From NCBI GenBank assembly GCA_002311385.1, contig DCAE01000094.1, forward strand, positions 71,084-133,840: a DNA stretch of 62,757 bases. Reading direction: 5' to 3'. The translations under genes were made by a program, and so were the position numbers. Source of the DNA: Dehalococcoidia bacterium UBA1141 (lineage in GTDB: Bacteria > Chloroflexota > Dehalococcoidia > Lucifugimonadales > UBA3495). Below the pieces are notes generated by a model. The model saw only the letters and a list, made by a program, of their open reading frames with translations, was not told the DNA's origin and did no database searches. Shown piece after piece: positions 18,199-26,043 of the stretch. Each line of letters opens with the position of its first letter. Within the stretch, counting starts at the first letter, position 1.

Positions 18199-19932
18199 TC
18201 ACGGGGTATCTTGGGGCAATCGCTCCAGTTCCACAGCGAACCACAATGCCATACCCCCGCTGCGGTCATCGAGACCGAAAACCGCAGGACGGTCCAAGTA
18301 CTCCCTGATTCCCGTTTGAACTCCGGTGCTGGCGCAAGCGTCGACGATGTTCCCTTCTTCGTCGATGCGTTCCGACACCCCCTGCCAAGCCAGTCTCAGA
18401 GGCTCGATATACTCAGCGTCCAGCCAACCCAGGCGCACTCCTCTGGCGACCGCATACCCGAACATGCACGTGGTGGTGAATTCATGGTAGGAACCAGGTT
18501 GATCCAACACGTTGGTAAACATGCCCGAAGGTTGTTGCAATTTTATCAACGCATCCAACAGCTTTAGGCACATATCCAGGATTCTTTCCCTGGCTGGATG
18601 GTCCTCGGGCAGGTATGTCAGAGTCTCGGAAAGACCCATCAAGGCAAAACCGTTACCCCTTCCCCAGAAGTAGGGCGCTGACCGGCAATGCCAGAAAAGA
18701 CCGTTGCTCTGCTGTATGCCAGCGTCCAACATAAACTGGGTCAACATCGTCAAATAACGGGCGTCACCGGTAACCTCAAAAGCCCGGCCCAAAATCGCTC
18801 CGTTCATGAACATATCTTCGGTTCTAAAATCCGGGTCGGAGGGTGGCGGAGCGGACCCAGGAGCCACCGCCTGATACCGGTCAGCCACTTTCACCAGCAG
18901 GTCGGACCAGCGGGAGTCTCCCGTGGCCTCAGCCAACTCAGGGCCCCAGATTACCCCGGCCAGGTTCGCTCCACTGGGGCTATCACCAAAGGGGTCGTCA
19001 GCTAACAAGCCTGCTCGCTCTAAAAATTCCGCAATCTCAGGCGCCGGTCGTTGGTCGTTGGGGGCCAAGGCGGCCAAGCGCAACCGACCGCTGATTCCCA
19101 CACCTTGGGTGTAGTTGACCGGGTCCAACTGATGGCCGTACACCGAGTCCAGTATGCTGGCTATCCGAAGCCGGGACCGGGACCGGCGGGAGTCTAAAGC
19201 CTGCCTAGCGGGAGAAGGCTCCCAACTGCCGAACTGGGGTATGAAGTTCCAGAGACGCCCAAGTTCAGGACCCATTCGGGCACTAGGAGCTTCCAAGCGT
19301 AAGCCGGGAATGGGCCCAAGGCCGTTAGGTATGCCGTTTCCCAGAGCATCCAGCAGTGTACCCTCTCCCCACATTGGTCTGGCCGCCACGGCAGGCGCCA
19401 GACGCAGGGCCGCTGCGTTGGCTTCCCAGCGGGTTTCGTTGCTGTTCACCAGTTCCAACACCAAGTCGGGGGCTTGAAAGCAAATCCAGCGCCATAGATA
19501 ACGGGATTCGGGGTCGTTCTCGTGGTTATAAAAATCGCCTTCCGGTGGGTAGCCGGTGCGGGGGTCACCACCGGATGCATTGCCGCGGCCTCTGCCGGTT
19601 AGCAGCCCTTCGGGGTTCCCGCAAGGGATAGCGCTTAGGGCGATGTCCCCAGCGTATCTTTGGCCCCCGGAGGCAAACATATCCAATGCGCCTAGGGCCT
19701 GTTCCACGTCGGTGGCAGTGCCTGACAAGCCGGATATCAGCAGCACTCTGGCTCGCGTAGCGGTAGGAATATAGGCGTCGGCATCAATAATGGCCGGAAT
19801 CTGGTCTCCGGAACGGGTGACGCCGCAAGCGGACATGGTCCAGAGCCTGGGCCTTCTCTTGACCAATGTTTCCAAGTATGTGCGAATGTCGCCTATAGGG
19901 TCTGAGACGCCACCGTCAGAAGGCTCGGTCAT
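18199..19932 (-). CDS. Fusion of inactive M14 carboxypeptidase-like domain and GH88/GH105-like domain
   Basis: The 577-residue protein has two parts. Residues 55-170 follow the zinc carboxypeptidase (M14) layout, with a hydrophobic strand, NPEG (106-109) for NPDG, RGNA, then DPESRYLWRWI and PDLVLEL. The zinc-binding HxxE is replaced by GLSGTATDV (68-76), and the third ligand position reads ELVNSN (160-165) with no histidine. Residues of about 330-570 look like a GH88/GH105 alpha/alpha-barrel, with EDMFMNGAILGRA near 370 and FWGRGNGFALMGL near 424. That family hydrates unsaturated uronyl oligosaccharides. No signal peptide is seen. The gene lies 16 bases after the MBL-fold gene and 46 before the Mo-oxidoreductases. 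Domain calls are by eye. Confidence 0.7.
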   Translation of the reverse strand: MTEPSDGGVSDPIGDIRTYLETLVKRRPRLWTMSACGVTRSGDQIPAIIDADAYIPTATRARVLLISGLSGTATDVEQALGALDMFASGGQRYAGDIALSAIPCGNPEGLLTGRGRGNASGGDPRTGYPPEGDFYNHENDPESRYLWRWICFQAPDLVLELVNSNETRWEANAAALRLAPAVAARPMWGEGTLLDALGNGIPNGLGPIPGLRLEAPSARMGPELGRLWNFIPQFGSWEPSPARQALDSRRSRSRLRIASILDSVYGHQLDPVNYTQGVGISGRLRLAALAPNDQRPAPEIAEFLERAGLLADDPFGDSPSGANLAGVIWGPELAEATGDSRWSDLLVKVADRYQAVAPGSAPPPSDPDFRTEDMFMNGAILGRAFEVTGDARYLTMLTQFMLDAGIQQSNGLFWHCRSAPYFWGRGNGFALMGLSETLTYLPEDHPARERILDMCLKLLDALIKLQQPSGMFTNVLDQPGSYHEFTTTCMFGYAVARGVRLGWLDAEYIEPLRLAWQGVSERIDEEGNIVDACASTGVQTGIREYLDRPAVFGLDDRSGGMALWFAVELERLPQDTP

Positions 19933-19948
19933 AATCGGCGGCCGCCCT

Positions 19949-20719
19949 TTACCCCTTCTGGACCATGTTGATATTTACCGGGCGAGCGTCGATAACAGTG
20001 AAGCTCAATGCCGTGGTCCCCAAGCCTTCGGTGGAATTTGTGATTTCAAGACTGTGGGGGCCTTCTAAGTATTCGATTTTGTCCCCTTCCAACCTGAAGG
20101 GCCGGTCGTGACCGGGATAGAACACTTTGGCCGAGGCGACCATCTTTTCCACGCTGGACCGGGCGTCTTCCACGTCCCAAAACACGTTGGTGGGCAGCCC
20201 GCGCTTGACGCTGCCGCTGTCCGGCAGGGCATCTCCGGCAATCAGGACTCTTTCGTTTCCGGCACTGACCGCAACGCTGATGTGTCCTTTGGTATGACCG
20301 GGGGTTTCGACGATGGATACACCTTCAATAATCGTGTCTCCCTCGGAGACGAGCTCCAATTTCATCTTATCCACCATATCTGCAAGGTATTGGGCGCAAG
20401 CCATGTCGGCGCGGTTGGGATTGCGGGCGTAATCCATCTCGGTGGGATGAACCAGAATCCGTGCGTTGCGGAACAAGTCAGTGTTCTGGCAGTGGTCCCA
20501 ATGCATATGGGTCAAGATGACGATATCCACATCTTCCGGGGCAAGGCCCTTACTTTCCAAGGCTTTGTGTAGCCAGACTCTCCGCGAAGACGGTCCTGTA
20601 TCCACAACAATCGTCTGGTCGCCCACTGTGACCAGGGAATTGGTGGACATGCCAAAGGAGCCTTGGTCGGAGTTGAAGGAGAATCCGTAGGTTAATACGT
20701 CGATGTTGGCACCGGGCAT
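19949..20719 (-). CDS. Metallo-beta-lactamase-fold hydrolase (lactonase-like)
   Basis: A 256-residue MBL-fold protein. The metal motif HMHWDH lies near residues 69-74, followed by a histidine in LVHPTEMDY, the TPGHTKGH third-ligand region and the Asp in IAGDALPDSG. The pattern resembles N-acyl-homoserine lactonases and other lactone or ester hydrolases. The frame extends upstream to 20797, but AGGAGG nine bases before the ATG at 20719 decides that start. The neighbouring LLM and Mo oxidoreductases suggest it opens a lactone or ester in a catabolic route rather than quenching signals; this is inference. Confidence 0.82.
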   Translation of the reverse strand: MPGANIDVLTYGFSFNSDQGSFGMSTNSLVTVGDQTIVVDTGPSSRRVWLHKALESKGLAPEDVDIVILTHMHWDHCQNTDLFRNARILVHPTEMDYARNPNRADMACAQYLADMVDKMKLELVSEGDTIIEGVSIVETPGHTKGHISVAVSAGNERVLIAGDALPDSGSVKRGLPTNVFWDVEDARSSVEKMVASAKVFYPGHDRPFRLEGDKIEYLEGPHSLEITNSTEGLGTTALSFTVIDARPVNINMVQKG

Positions 20720-20847
20720 GTTGTTGGGCCTCCTGGGTAGCGCGTGGGATGATTTTTTTAGGAAGGATGTGCGTATTTGCGCTGAGTACTCCGCCATCCG
20801 TTTTGTCGAGTTTGGGCTCTAGGTTCAGAAATCCAGAGGATGACGGG

Positions 20848-21960
20848 TTACTTGAAATTTGGCATTACCTTCTCAGCGAACAGCCTCATGGAGCCTTCGA
20901 TTTCATCGAATGACAGGCCACCAGCGTCCATATAGCTCAGGAAGTCGGTCACATGCCGCGATTCCAGGTCTCTGACGGTTTCGTTGACTTTAGCCGGATT
21001 GCCTATGGCGCTCATGGACTCGGGTCCTCGCTTTTCCAGCAGATCGGGTTTGATGAACGGGTCGTTGACGTAATTCTCATAGCCTTTGACGCCACCGGCA
21101 TTGGCCAAAACGGCCAAAGGCCGACGCAGAAACTCGCCCATATCGCCAGCCCATTGCAGTCTGGGAGTCATGATTTCCAAAGCCTCTTCTTCGCTCTCAG
21201 CCACGAACATGTTCCGGACTGCGGCGACGGTTATGTCCTCGCTGGCCACACCGGAGTCTCGCATCTTGGTGTAGTAGAGGTTTATCAGGTCTTGGTCCGA
21301 CTCAGGGGAAGCAGGGAAGAAAGAGCTTCCCACAGTGAACAAGCCCCAGCGGTTTTTTACGGCAATGTCCACTGACTCGGGACTGTGGGTCACCGCCATC
21401 CATATTGGAGGATGAGGGGATTGCACCGGCTTGGGGAGCACCATGACCTCGGGGAAAGAGTTGAACTGGCCATCGTAGGAGAACCGTTCCTCAGTCCACG
21501 CTCGGATTGCGATATCCATACCTTCCACTAGACGCTCCCTGGATTCGGTGATATCCAGGCCGTAGATATCAAACTCCCGTTTCTGATAGCCCCTTCCGGC
21601 GCCCACAATCAATCTACCCTTGCTGATTATGTCAAGGGTCGCCAGGTCTTGGGCCATGCGCAAGGGCGAGTGCCATGGCACGATGGTGCAAGCGACGCCG
21701 ATGTTCACCCGCTCGGTCTTGGCTGCTATGGCCGCCAGCATGCTGTGAGGCGAGCTCACAATGCTGTGTTCGCTGAATGCGTGCTCTGCAACCCATACCG
21801 AGTCGAACCCCAATTCCTCGGCCAGCACGGCGCCCTTCAGGATATCTTCGTAAACCTCAACGTCCGTGCGGCGCACCGGATTGGGGTTAACTTTTCTTTC
21901 ATCAGCGTATTGCTCGTGAAGTTGCGGTCTCTGACCTACGAAGAAGCATCCAAATTTCAT
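20848..21960 (-). CDS. LLM-class flavin-dependent oxidoreductase
   Basis: A 370-residue bacterial-luciferase-like protein: MKFGCFFVGQRP at the start, EELGFDSVWVAEHAF, then ERVNIGVACTIVPWHSPLRMAQDLATLD and GRLIVGAGRGYQKREFDIYG. It is longer than the other LLM proteins here and of the FMN-type layout. Two adjacent ATGs occur; AGGTG is best spaced from that at 21960. It appears to be the first gene of the five-gene minus-strand run down to 13413. Its likely role is initial oxidation of an organic substrate; the identity of that substrate is unknown. Confidence 0.85.
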   Translation of the reverse strand: MKFGCFFVGQRPQLHEQYADERKVNPNPVRRTDVEVYEDILKGAVLAEELGFDSVWVAEHAFSEHSIVSSPHSMLAAIAAKTERVNIGVACTIVPWHSPLRMAQDLATLDIISKGRLIVGAGRGYQKREFDIYGLDITESRERLVEGMDIAIRAWTEERFSYDGQFNSFPEVMVLPKPVQSPHPPIWMAVTHSPESVDIAVKNRWGLFTVGSSFFPASPESDQDLINLYYTKMRDSGVASEDITVAAVRNMFVAESEEEALEIMTPRLQWAGDMGEFLRRPLAVLANAGGVKGYENYVNDPFIKPDLLEKRGPESMSAIGNPAKVNETVRDLESRHVTDFLSYMDAGGLSFDEIEGSMRLFAEKVMPNFK

Positions 21961-22007
21961 CATTACACCTTGTGCGCGTCAGTGTTTTGCCAACCAAGCC
22001 ACTATTT

Positions 22008-22084
22008 AACGCAGAGGATGCAGAGAACGCTTAGGAATTGATATAAAATCCTCCTCTGCGGTCTCCGCGTGCTCTGCGGTGGAG
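22008..22084. repeat. Inverted repeat of CGCAGAG-type motifs (hairpin element)
   Basis: The left arm has GCAGAGGATGCAGAGAACGC (22011-22030) and the right arm CTCTGCGGTCTCCGCG and CTCTGCGG (22053-22079), so the segment folds back on itself. It lies in the gap between the LLM and ferritin-like genes and could act as an RNA hairpin or be a small non-autonomous repeat. Confidence 0.6.
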
Positions 22085-22098
22085 AACAGGCCTAATTC

Positions 22099-22560
22099 TT
22101 AGTTGACACCGTCCACGTTTTTATAGGTCTGGCTCATCATGGCGCCGGAATCGGCCTCCACGTCGGCGAACCAACCTAACAACGTGCGGGTCAAAGGATC
22201 TACCGCAGGGTCGTGGGCAGCCACGATGTACTTATCCCGCACCGTGGGTTTTTCCTGTTTCTGAGCGGCCTCTTTGATGCACTGAATCTTCTCGGCATCG
22301 GACATGTCAGAACCCAGAATCTCCATCCTTTCCTTGAAATTGCCGTCCTCGGTGCCCTCAGGTTGGAAGCCCAACTCCCGGATGCGCCGGTCCATCAGGT
22401 CTCCGTGGCTAACTTCCCTTTCCGCCACGAAACTCAGACAGTGCTTGAGGCCGGCATCGGCGGTCTTGTCGGCCCAGGCTTTGAGGTAAATGCCGGCGCC
22501 ATACTCTTGGAGCCGGATGGTATTAAGCAGTTCCACGTATTCGGGTTTAGTGTCAGCCAT
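22099..22560 (-). CDS. Small ferritin-like protein, function unknown
   Basis: A 153-residue, helix-rich soluble protein. It has an early glutamate in RLQEYGAGIYLKAW, then EREVSHGD, an E-x4-H arrangement, and later a WFADVEADSG segment. These look like the metal-ligand helices of a ferritin/rubrerythrin-type four-helix bundle, though the canonical E-x2-H is not clear. The closest guess is a diiron or structural ferritin-like protein. GGGGAG seven bases upstream supports the ATG at 22560. It stands alone between a hairpin element and the membrane-anchored proteins. Confidence 0.55.
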   Translation of the reverse strand: MADTKPEYVELLNTIRLQEYGAGIYLKAWADKTADAGLKHCLSFVAEREVSHGDLMDRRIRELGFQPEGTEDGNFKERMEILGSDMSDAEKIQCIKEAAQKQEKPTVRDKYIVAAHDPAVDPLTRTLLGWFADVEADSGAMMSQTYKNVDGVN

Positions 22561-22680
22561 GATTTTCTCCCCTTCAGTAAATTATTTGAGATTGACCGAA
22601 TTGTATACGTAGTGTTGGCACAAACTTCGGATGAGGTTACCAGGTCGTGCCAATGGTTTAATCGTATAAACTGATTTTGG

Positions 22681-23034
22681 CTATAGTACTGCGCTTACCC
22701 CTGCGCCTATAACAAGAACTATTCCTAAAAGAGAAACAAGGCTACAGCCAAAGACACCGACTCTATGGCGTAGAGGCTCAGAAAGGATTTGCCTGGATAG
22801 TACGTCCCCGGTTTTGCTTATGGTGTAAGCTTCTTCGCCCGGCTGTCCATCGAATTTCTTGGCGGGCACATAGGAGAAACGTATGTAATATGCGTCCTCC
22901 CTCTCCTCTGCTGCTACGACTTCGTAGGCGAGCAGCACCGTCTTCCAGCGTCCTTCATAGAATGCGACGTTGTTCTTCGCATTCTCCAAGGCAATTTCTT
23001 GCGCTTGCTCCAAAGAAACAAATGAATCGGCCAT
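22681..23034 (-). CDS. Membrane-anchored protein related to the N-terminus of the propeller protein
   Basis: The 117-residue protein has a soluble domain of about 85 residues and one C-terminal membrane helix (about 93-117). The domain reads SLEQAQ...A...NN..FY, an EVV..EE stretch, FSYVPAKKF.G.PG.E..T..KTG and RQILSEP. The gene at 25299-25745 shares the same pattern. It is not a family I can name. The arrangement suggests a small membrane protein with the domain in the cytoplasm. The start is ATG at 23034 with weak AGAG upstream. Confidence 0.6.
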   Translation of the reverse strand: MADSFVSLEQAQEIALENAKNNVAFYEGRWKTVLLAYEVVAAEEREDAYYIRFSYVPAKKFDGQPGEEAYTISKTGDVLSRQILSEPLRHRVGVFGCSLVSLLGIVLVIGAGVSAVL

Positions 23035-23164
23035 ATCAACTATCTCTAATCCAAAAGTTGGGCCTGGGGACGGAAGCGCAGATTGAAGTCAAGATACACG
23101 AGATTAGGCGTGTGGGCAATAGGAAGCAAACGAAGTTTATTCGGAGAGCGAGCCGGTTTTAGTT

Positions 23165-25351
23165 TCAAGGTCCCCAATCGGGTTCTGTATCATTTCCGGC
23201 AAAGTTAGTTAGACGCGTGGTGTTCCCGCCGTCCGAATCAATTACATAGATTTGCGATTTTCCGTCTCTGTTCGATCGAAACACAATCTTCTGTCCATCG
23301 GTTGACCACGCTGGGATGTAGTCGGTTGCACTTTCGTTCGTCAGTCGCATTGGATTACTTCCGTCCGCATTCATAACGTATATTTCCAGGTTCCCGTCCC
23401 GGTCGGACACGAATGCTATTTTATTACCATCTGGTGAGCAACTCGGAACTTCATCTTTTGAAATGTCGCTCGTTATCCTTGTCTGGTCTGAGCCATCTGA
23501 ATTCATAACGTAGATTTCCATGTTAACGTCTCGCTGGGAGGCAAACGCTATACTCGATCCGTCAGGTGACCACGTAGGATAATCGTCGAAGGCTGATTGG
23601 CTTGTCAAGCGAGTCTGGTTCGAGCCATCGGATTCCATAACATATATTTCCCGGTTTCCATCCCTCTCAGAAGAAAACGCAATCTTTGTTCCGTCCGGCG
23701 ACCAATCAGCGTGTAGGTCATTTTGGCTTTGGTTCGTCAGTCTAGTCTGTCCAGAACCATTGGAGTTCATGATGTAGATTTCAGAGTTCCAGTCCCTGAC
23801 AGACTCGAAGGCAATTTTGCTACTGTCGTTTGACCAAGCGGGGTCTAAGTTATGTCCGATGACGCTTGTAATTCGTTCAATGTTCGTGCCGTCGAGGTCC
23901 ATCACGTATATGTCCCAGCCGTTCACACCATCCGGCTCCCGAGCAAAAACAATCTTGCCGTTGGAAGGCGTCACTGTCGCGGTAGGCGTAAGAGTAGGTG
24001 TGGGCGTTACAGTATGGGTTAACGTGGGCGTGTGGGTTGGATCGCCTGGCGGCTGAGGCGTGGCGGTCGGTCCTGACGTTGGCACCGCTGTGGGAACGGG
24101 AGTCGGTATTGCTGTCGCCGATGGCACCGGCGTCGGCGTCTGACTGGTGAAAGCGATGTTGGCCGACACAAACCTCTCTCCTCGCATCACCACCGTTGCC
24201 TTGGATCCGTCCTGACCGGTTGCTCCTTGCCAGCTTATAGCCGATCCTGTGATGTCTGGTTTCGCTTCCATAGTAACGGTGCTTCCAGGCACGTAGGTTC
24301 CGTTGCTCTGGGCCAGTTGGTGCAAGGTCACCGTCCCGCCGGGCACCCTTATCACAATCTGCCCTCCCAGCACCTGCAGGCCATTTACAAACAACTTAAA
24401 TCCTGGAACAGGAACGGGGGATGCTGTTGGCCGCAGCGTCGCTGTCGGCCTGGGTGTTGGCGTCGGCGTGGGAGAAGGCGTCGGCGTGAACGTGGCCGTT
24501 GGCTCGGGCTCCAAGCAGGTTGCTACCAACAGCCGGTCACGGTCCATGGTTACTGTTATCGTCCTGGAATTTCGCGATGCGCCTTGGGGTACGCTCCCCT
24601 CCCAAGCTCCAAAGTCGGCAGAGCACTGGGCAGTCACCACCACGTCTCTACCTTCAGGGTAGCGTCCGTCGTCGCTGGATGGCCGCACGGTCACGGTGCC
24701 CAGACTCGCTGGTTCCACCTCAATATCCAGTTTGTACTGCACCACCTGCTTTGGCGTGGGCACTGAGATCGCAGTTGCGGCTGGCACCGGGATGGGCGTT
24801 GACGTAGACGGTGTAGCAGTCGCCGTAGGTTCCTCTGGAGGCGATAGTGTTGATGTGGGTGGTGTTTCCGGTGTGGGAACCTGTTCGGGTTCTCTGATGG
24901 TCAGAGCAAATACGCTGAGTTGGTCAACTTGCGTCTTGGCCGTTGCCGCGGCGAAATCTACCATGGTGTCCAGCAATTCCCATGCCCCGTCGTGATAGTG
25001 CTGGATTATCACATTGGCTGGGTTACTATCCGCCAATGTTTCGTCAACGGAACTGAACCTTGCGGTGATTGTGATGGCTTTTAGTAACGGCTCACTGGAT
25101 GTCAGGTCGAATATCGTGCCGGTGGAACGGTATTCTCTTGCCAGCGCAGGCATGTCCCCTATGCTAAATGGCTCATATGTCAGTTGGCTGGTTGAGCCAA
25201 ACGTTCCTGCTTCAATGTCTATCGTCACATCTCCCTGTGGGGACAACAACTGGGCTGCTACGTCCGGGGCCACAAATACTGCGACCGACTCGGTCGGGTC
25301 AATAACTAATTCGCTGCCTGAGGAGCTTGAGAATACTCCCGCTGCGGCCAA
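23165..25351 (-). CDS. Surface protein with P/T-rich linkers and TolB-like beta-propeller (3' part of a frameshifted gene)
   Basis: The 728-residue frame has an N-terminal beta-rich region (about 1-150), proline/threonine linkers of the TPTPTP type, two repeat modules (near 215-265 and 310-385) with GTVTV and VTMEAKPD patterns, and then about six PD40/TolB-like repeats (455-728) with SPDG.KIAF.S.RDGN.EIYVM and DGS..TRLT. It should form a six-bladed propeller outside the cell. Just upstream the same frame encodes a membrane helix (LAGLGLVVLIGAIAGG), but then meets a stop, so no good start exists. The upstream 148-residue frame belongs to the same gene if one copy of a 7-bp duplication is removed, giving 857 residues. 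Confidence 0.75.
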   Translation of the reverse strand: MAAAGVFSSSSGSELVIDPTESVAVFVAPDVAAQLLSPQGDVTIDIEAGTFGSTSQLTYEPFSIGDMPALAREYRSTGTIFDLTSSEPLLKAITITARFSSVDETLADSNPANVIIQHYHDGAWELLDTMVDFAAATAKTQVDQLSVFALTIREPEQVPTPETPPTSTLSPPEEPTATATPSTSTPIPVPAATAISVPTPKQVVQYKLDIEVEPASLGTVTVRPSSDDGRYPEGRDVVVTAQCSADFGAWEGSVPQGASRNSRTITVTMDRDRLLVATCLEPEPTATFTPTPSPTPTPTPRPTATLRPTASPVPVPGFKLFVNGLQVLGGQIVIRVPGGTVTLHQLAQSNGTYVPGSTVTMEAKPDITGSAISWQGATGQDGSKATVVMRGERFVSANIAFTSQTPTPVPSATAIPTPVPTAVPTSGPTATPQPPGDPTHTPTLTHTVTPTPTLTPTATVTPSNGKIVFAREPDGVNGWDIYVMDLDGTNIERITSVIGHNLDPAWSNDSSKIAFESVRDWNSEIYIMNSNGSGQTRLTNQSQNDLHADWSPDGTKIAFSSERDGNREIYVMESDGSNQTRLTSQSAFDDYPTWSPDGSSIAFASQRDVNMEIYVMNSDGSDQTRITSDISKDEVPSCSPDGNKIAFVSDRDGNLEIYVMNADGSNPMRLTNESATDYIPAWSTDGQKIVFRSNRDGKSQIYVIDSDGGNTTRLTNFAGNDTEPDWGP

Positions 25352-25745
25352 GCCGCCGGCGATGGCTCCAATTAATACGACTAAACCCAGACCAGCAAGT
25401 ATCGTTTATCGTTTTTGTTCGGGTGCTCGGCTTGGGGTGGGACAAAATCTGGCGCAGGGTGATTGGTCCGGTCTTGTCGACGGTAAACTGCTCGATCCCC
25501 GGCTTGCCGACAAACCCAGAAGCCGGTCGGTAAGACAGCCTAATATCATAGTAGTCTTCGCTTTCCTCTTGCCTTACGACCTCCCACACCAAATCGCCTT
25601 GAGAGTAGGTGGAGCCGTAGAAATCTCGGTTGTCCCAGGCGTGTTCGATGGCCCGAACTCGGGCTTGGTCCAATGATATATAGCCGAAGGCCTCACCTTC
25701 AGCGGTGAACTCTAGTTTTTCTTCTTTTTTGTCTTCTTCTGACAT
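25299..25745 (-). CDS. N-terminal cytoplasmic domain of the frameshifted propeller protein
   Basis: Residues 1-113 carry an acidic lead (SEEDKKEEK) and a domain like that of the protein at 22681-23034: SLDQAR..A.EHA..N.DFYG, WEVVRQEESEDYYDIRLSYRPASGF.GKPG.EQFTVDKTG and RQILSHP. After residue 113 the frame becomes basic and unlike the paralogue, because it has left the true reading frame. In the paralogue a membrane helix follows RQILS; here that helix occurs in the +1 frame and continues into the 728-residue propeller frame. This is therefore the 5' part of one split gene. Confidence 0.65.
   Translation of the reverse strand: MSEEDKKEEKLEFTAEGEAFGYISLDQARVRAIEHAWDNRDFYGSTYSQGDLVWEVVRQEESEDYYDIRLSYRPASGFVGKPGIEQFTVDKTGPITLRQILSHPKPSTRTKTINDTCWSGFSRINWSHRRRLGRSGSILKLLRQRISY
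25400..25413 (-). repeat. 7-bp tandem duplication causing a frameshift
   Basis: TATCGTT occurs twice in a row (minus strand AACGATA twice). Removing one copy joins the upstream frame at ...RTKTI to LAGLGLVVLIG in the propeller frame with no stop, giving exactly 858 codons from 25745 to 23165. It may be a real inactivating mutation, a reversible slippage site or an assembly error. Confidence 0.8.
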
Positions 25746-25949
25746 TTACTAGTCAACCGGTGAGAGCGCTCTAAATCGATTCAGAGAATCTTGGAACTGA
25801 GCAATTCAATGTATGCATCAAAACGTATTGACTTGGCGAAATTACACTATCCAAATCGTTAACGCAAGCCTCACTAGCATAGTTATTGAGAGAGCTATTT
25901 TGAGGTATTGGTAATTATGTATTTGCGTCGAACTACTAGCCAAGGAGCG

Positions 25950-25958
25950 TGATACAAT
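25950..25958 (+). promoter_or_regulatory. Possible extended -10 promoter for the acyl-CoA dehydrogenase
   Basis: TGATACAAT fits the extended -10 TGnTATAAT with one mismatch. A start near 25965 gives a leader of about 80 bases to the GTG at 26044. No clear -35 is present. The rest of the gap 25746-26043 holds no gene. Confidence 0.35.
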
Positions 25959-26043
25959 TTTGCCATTAATTTCAGCGCCCAATCAGGCATCCGTTCCCGG
26001 TTTTGTTATCAACTGAAAAACCTATTTCAGGCGAGGAATCCAA

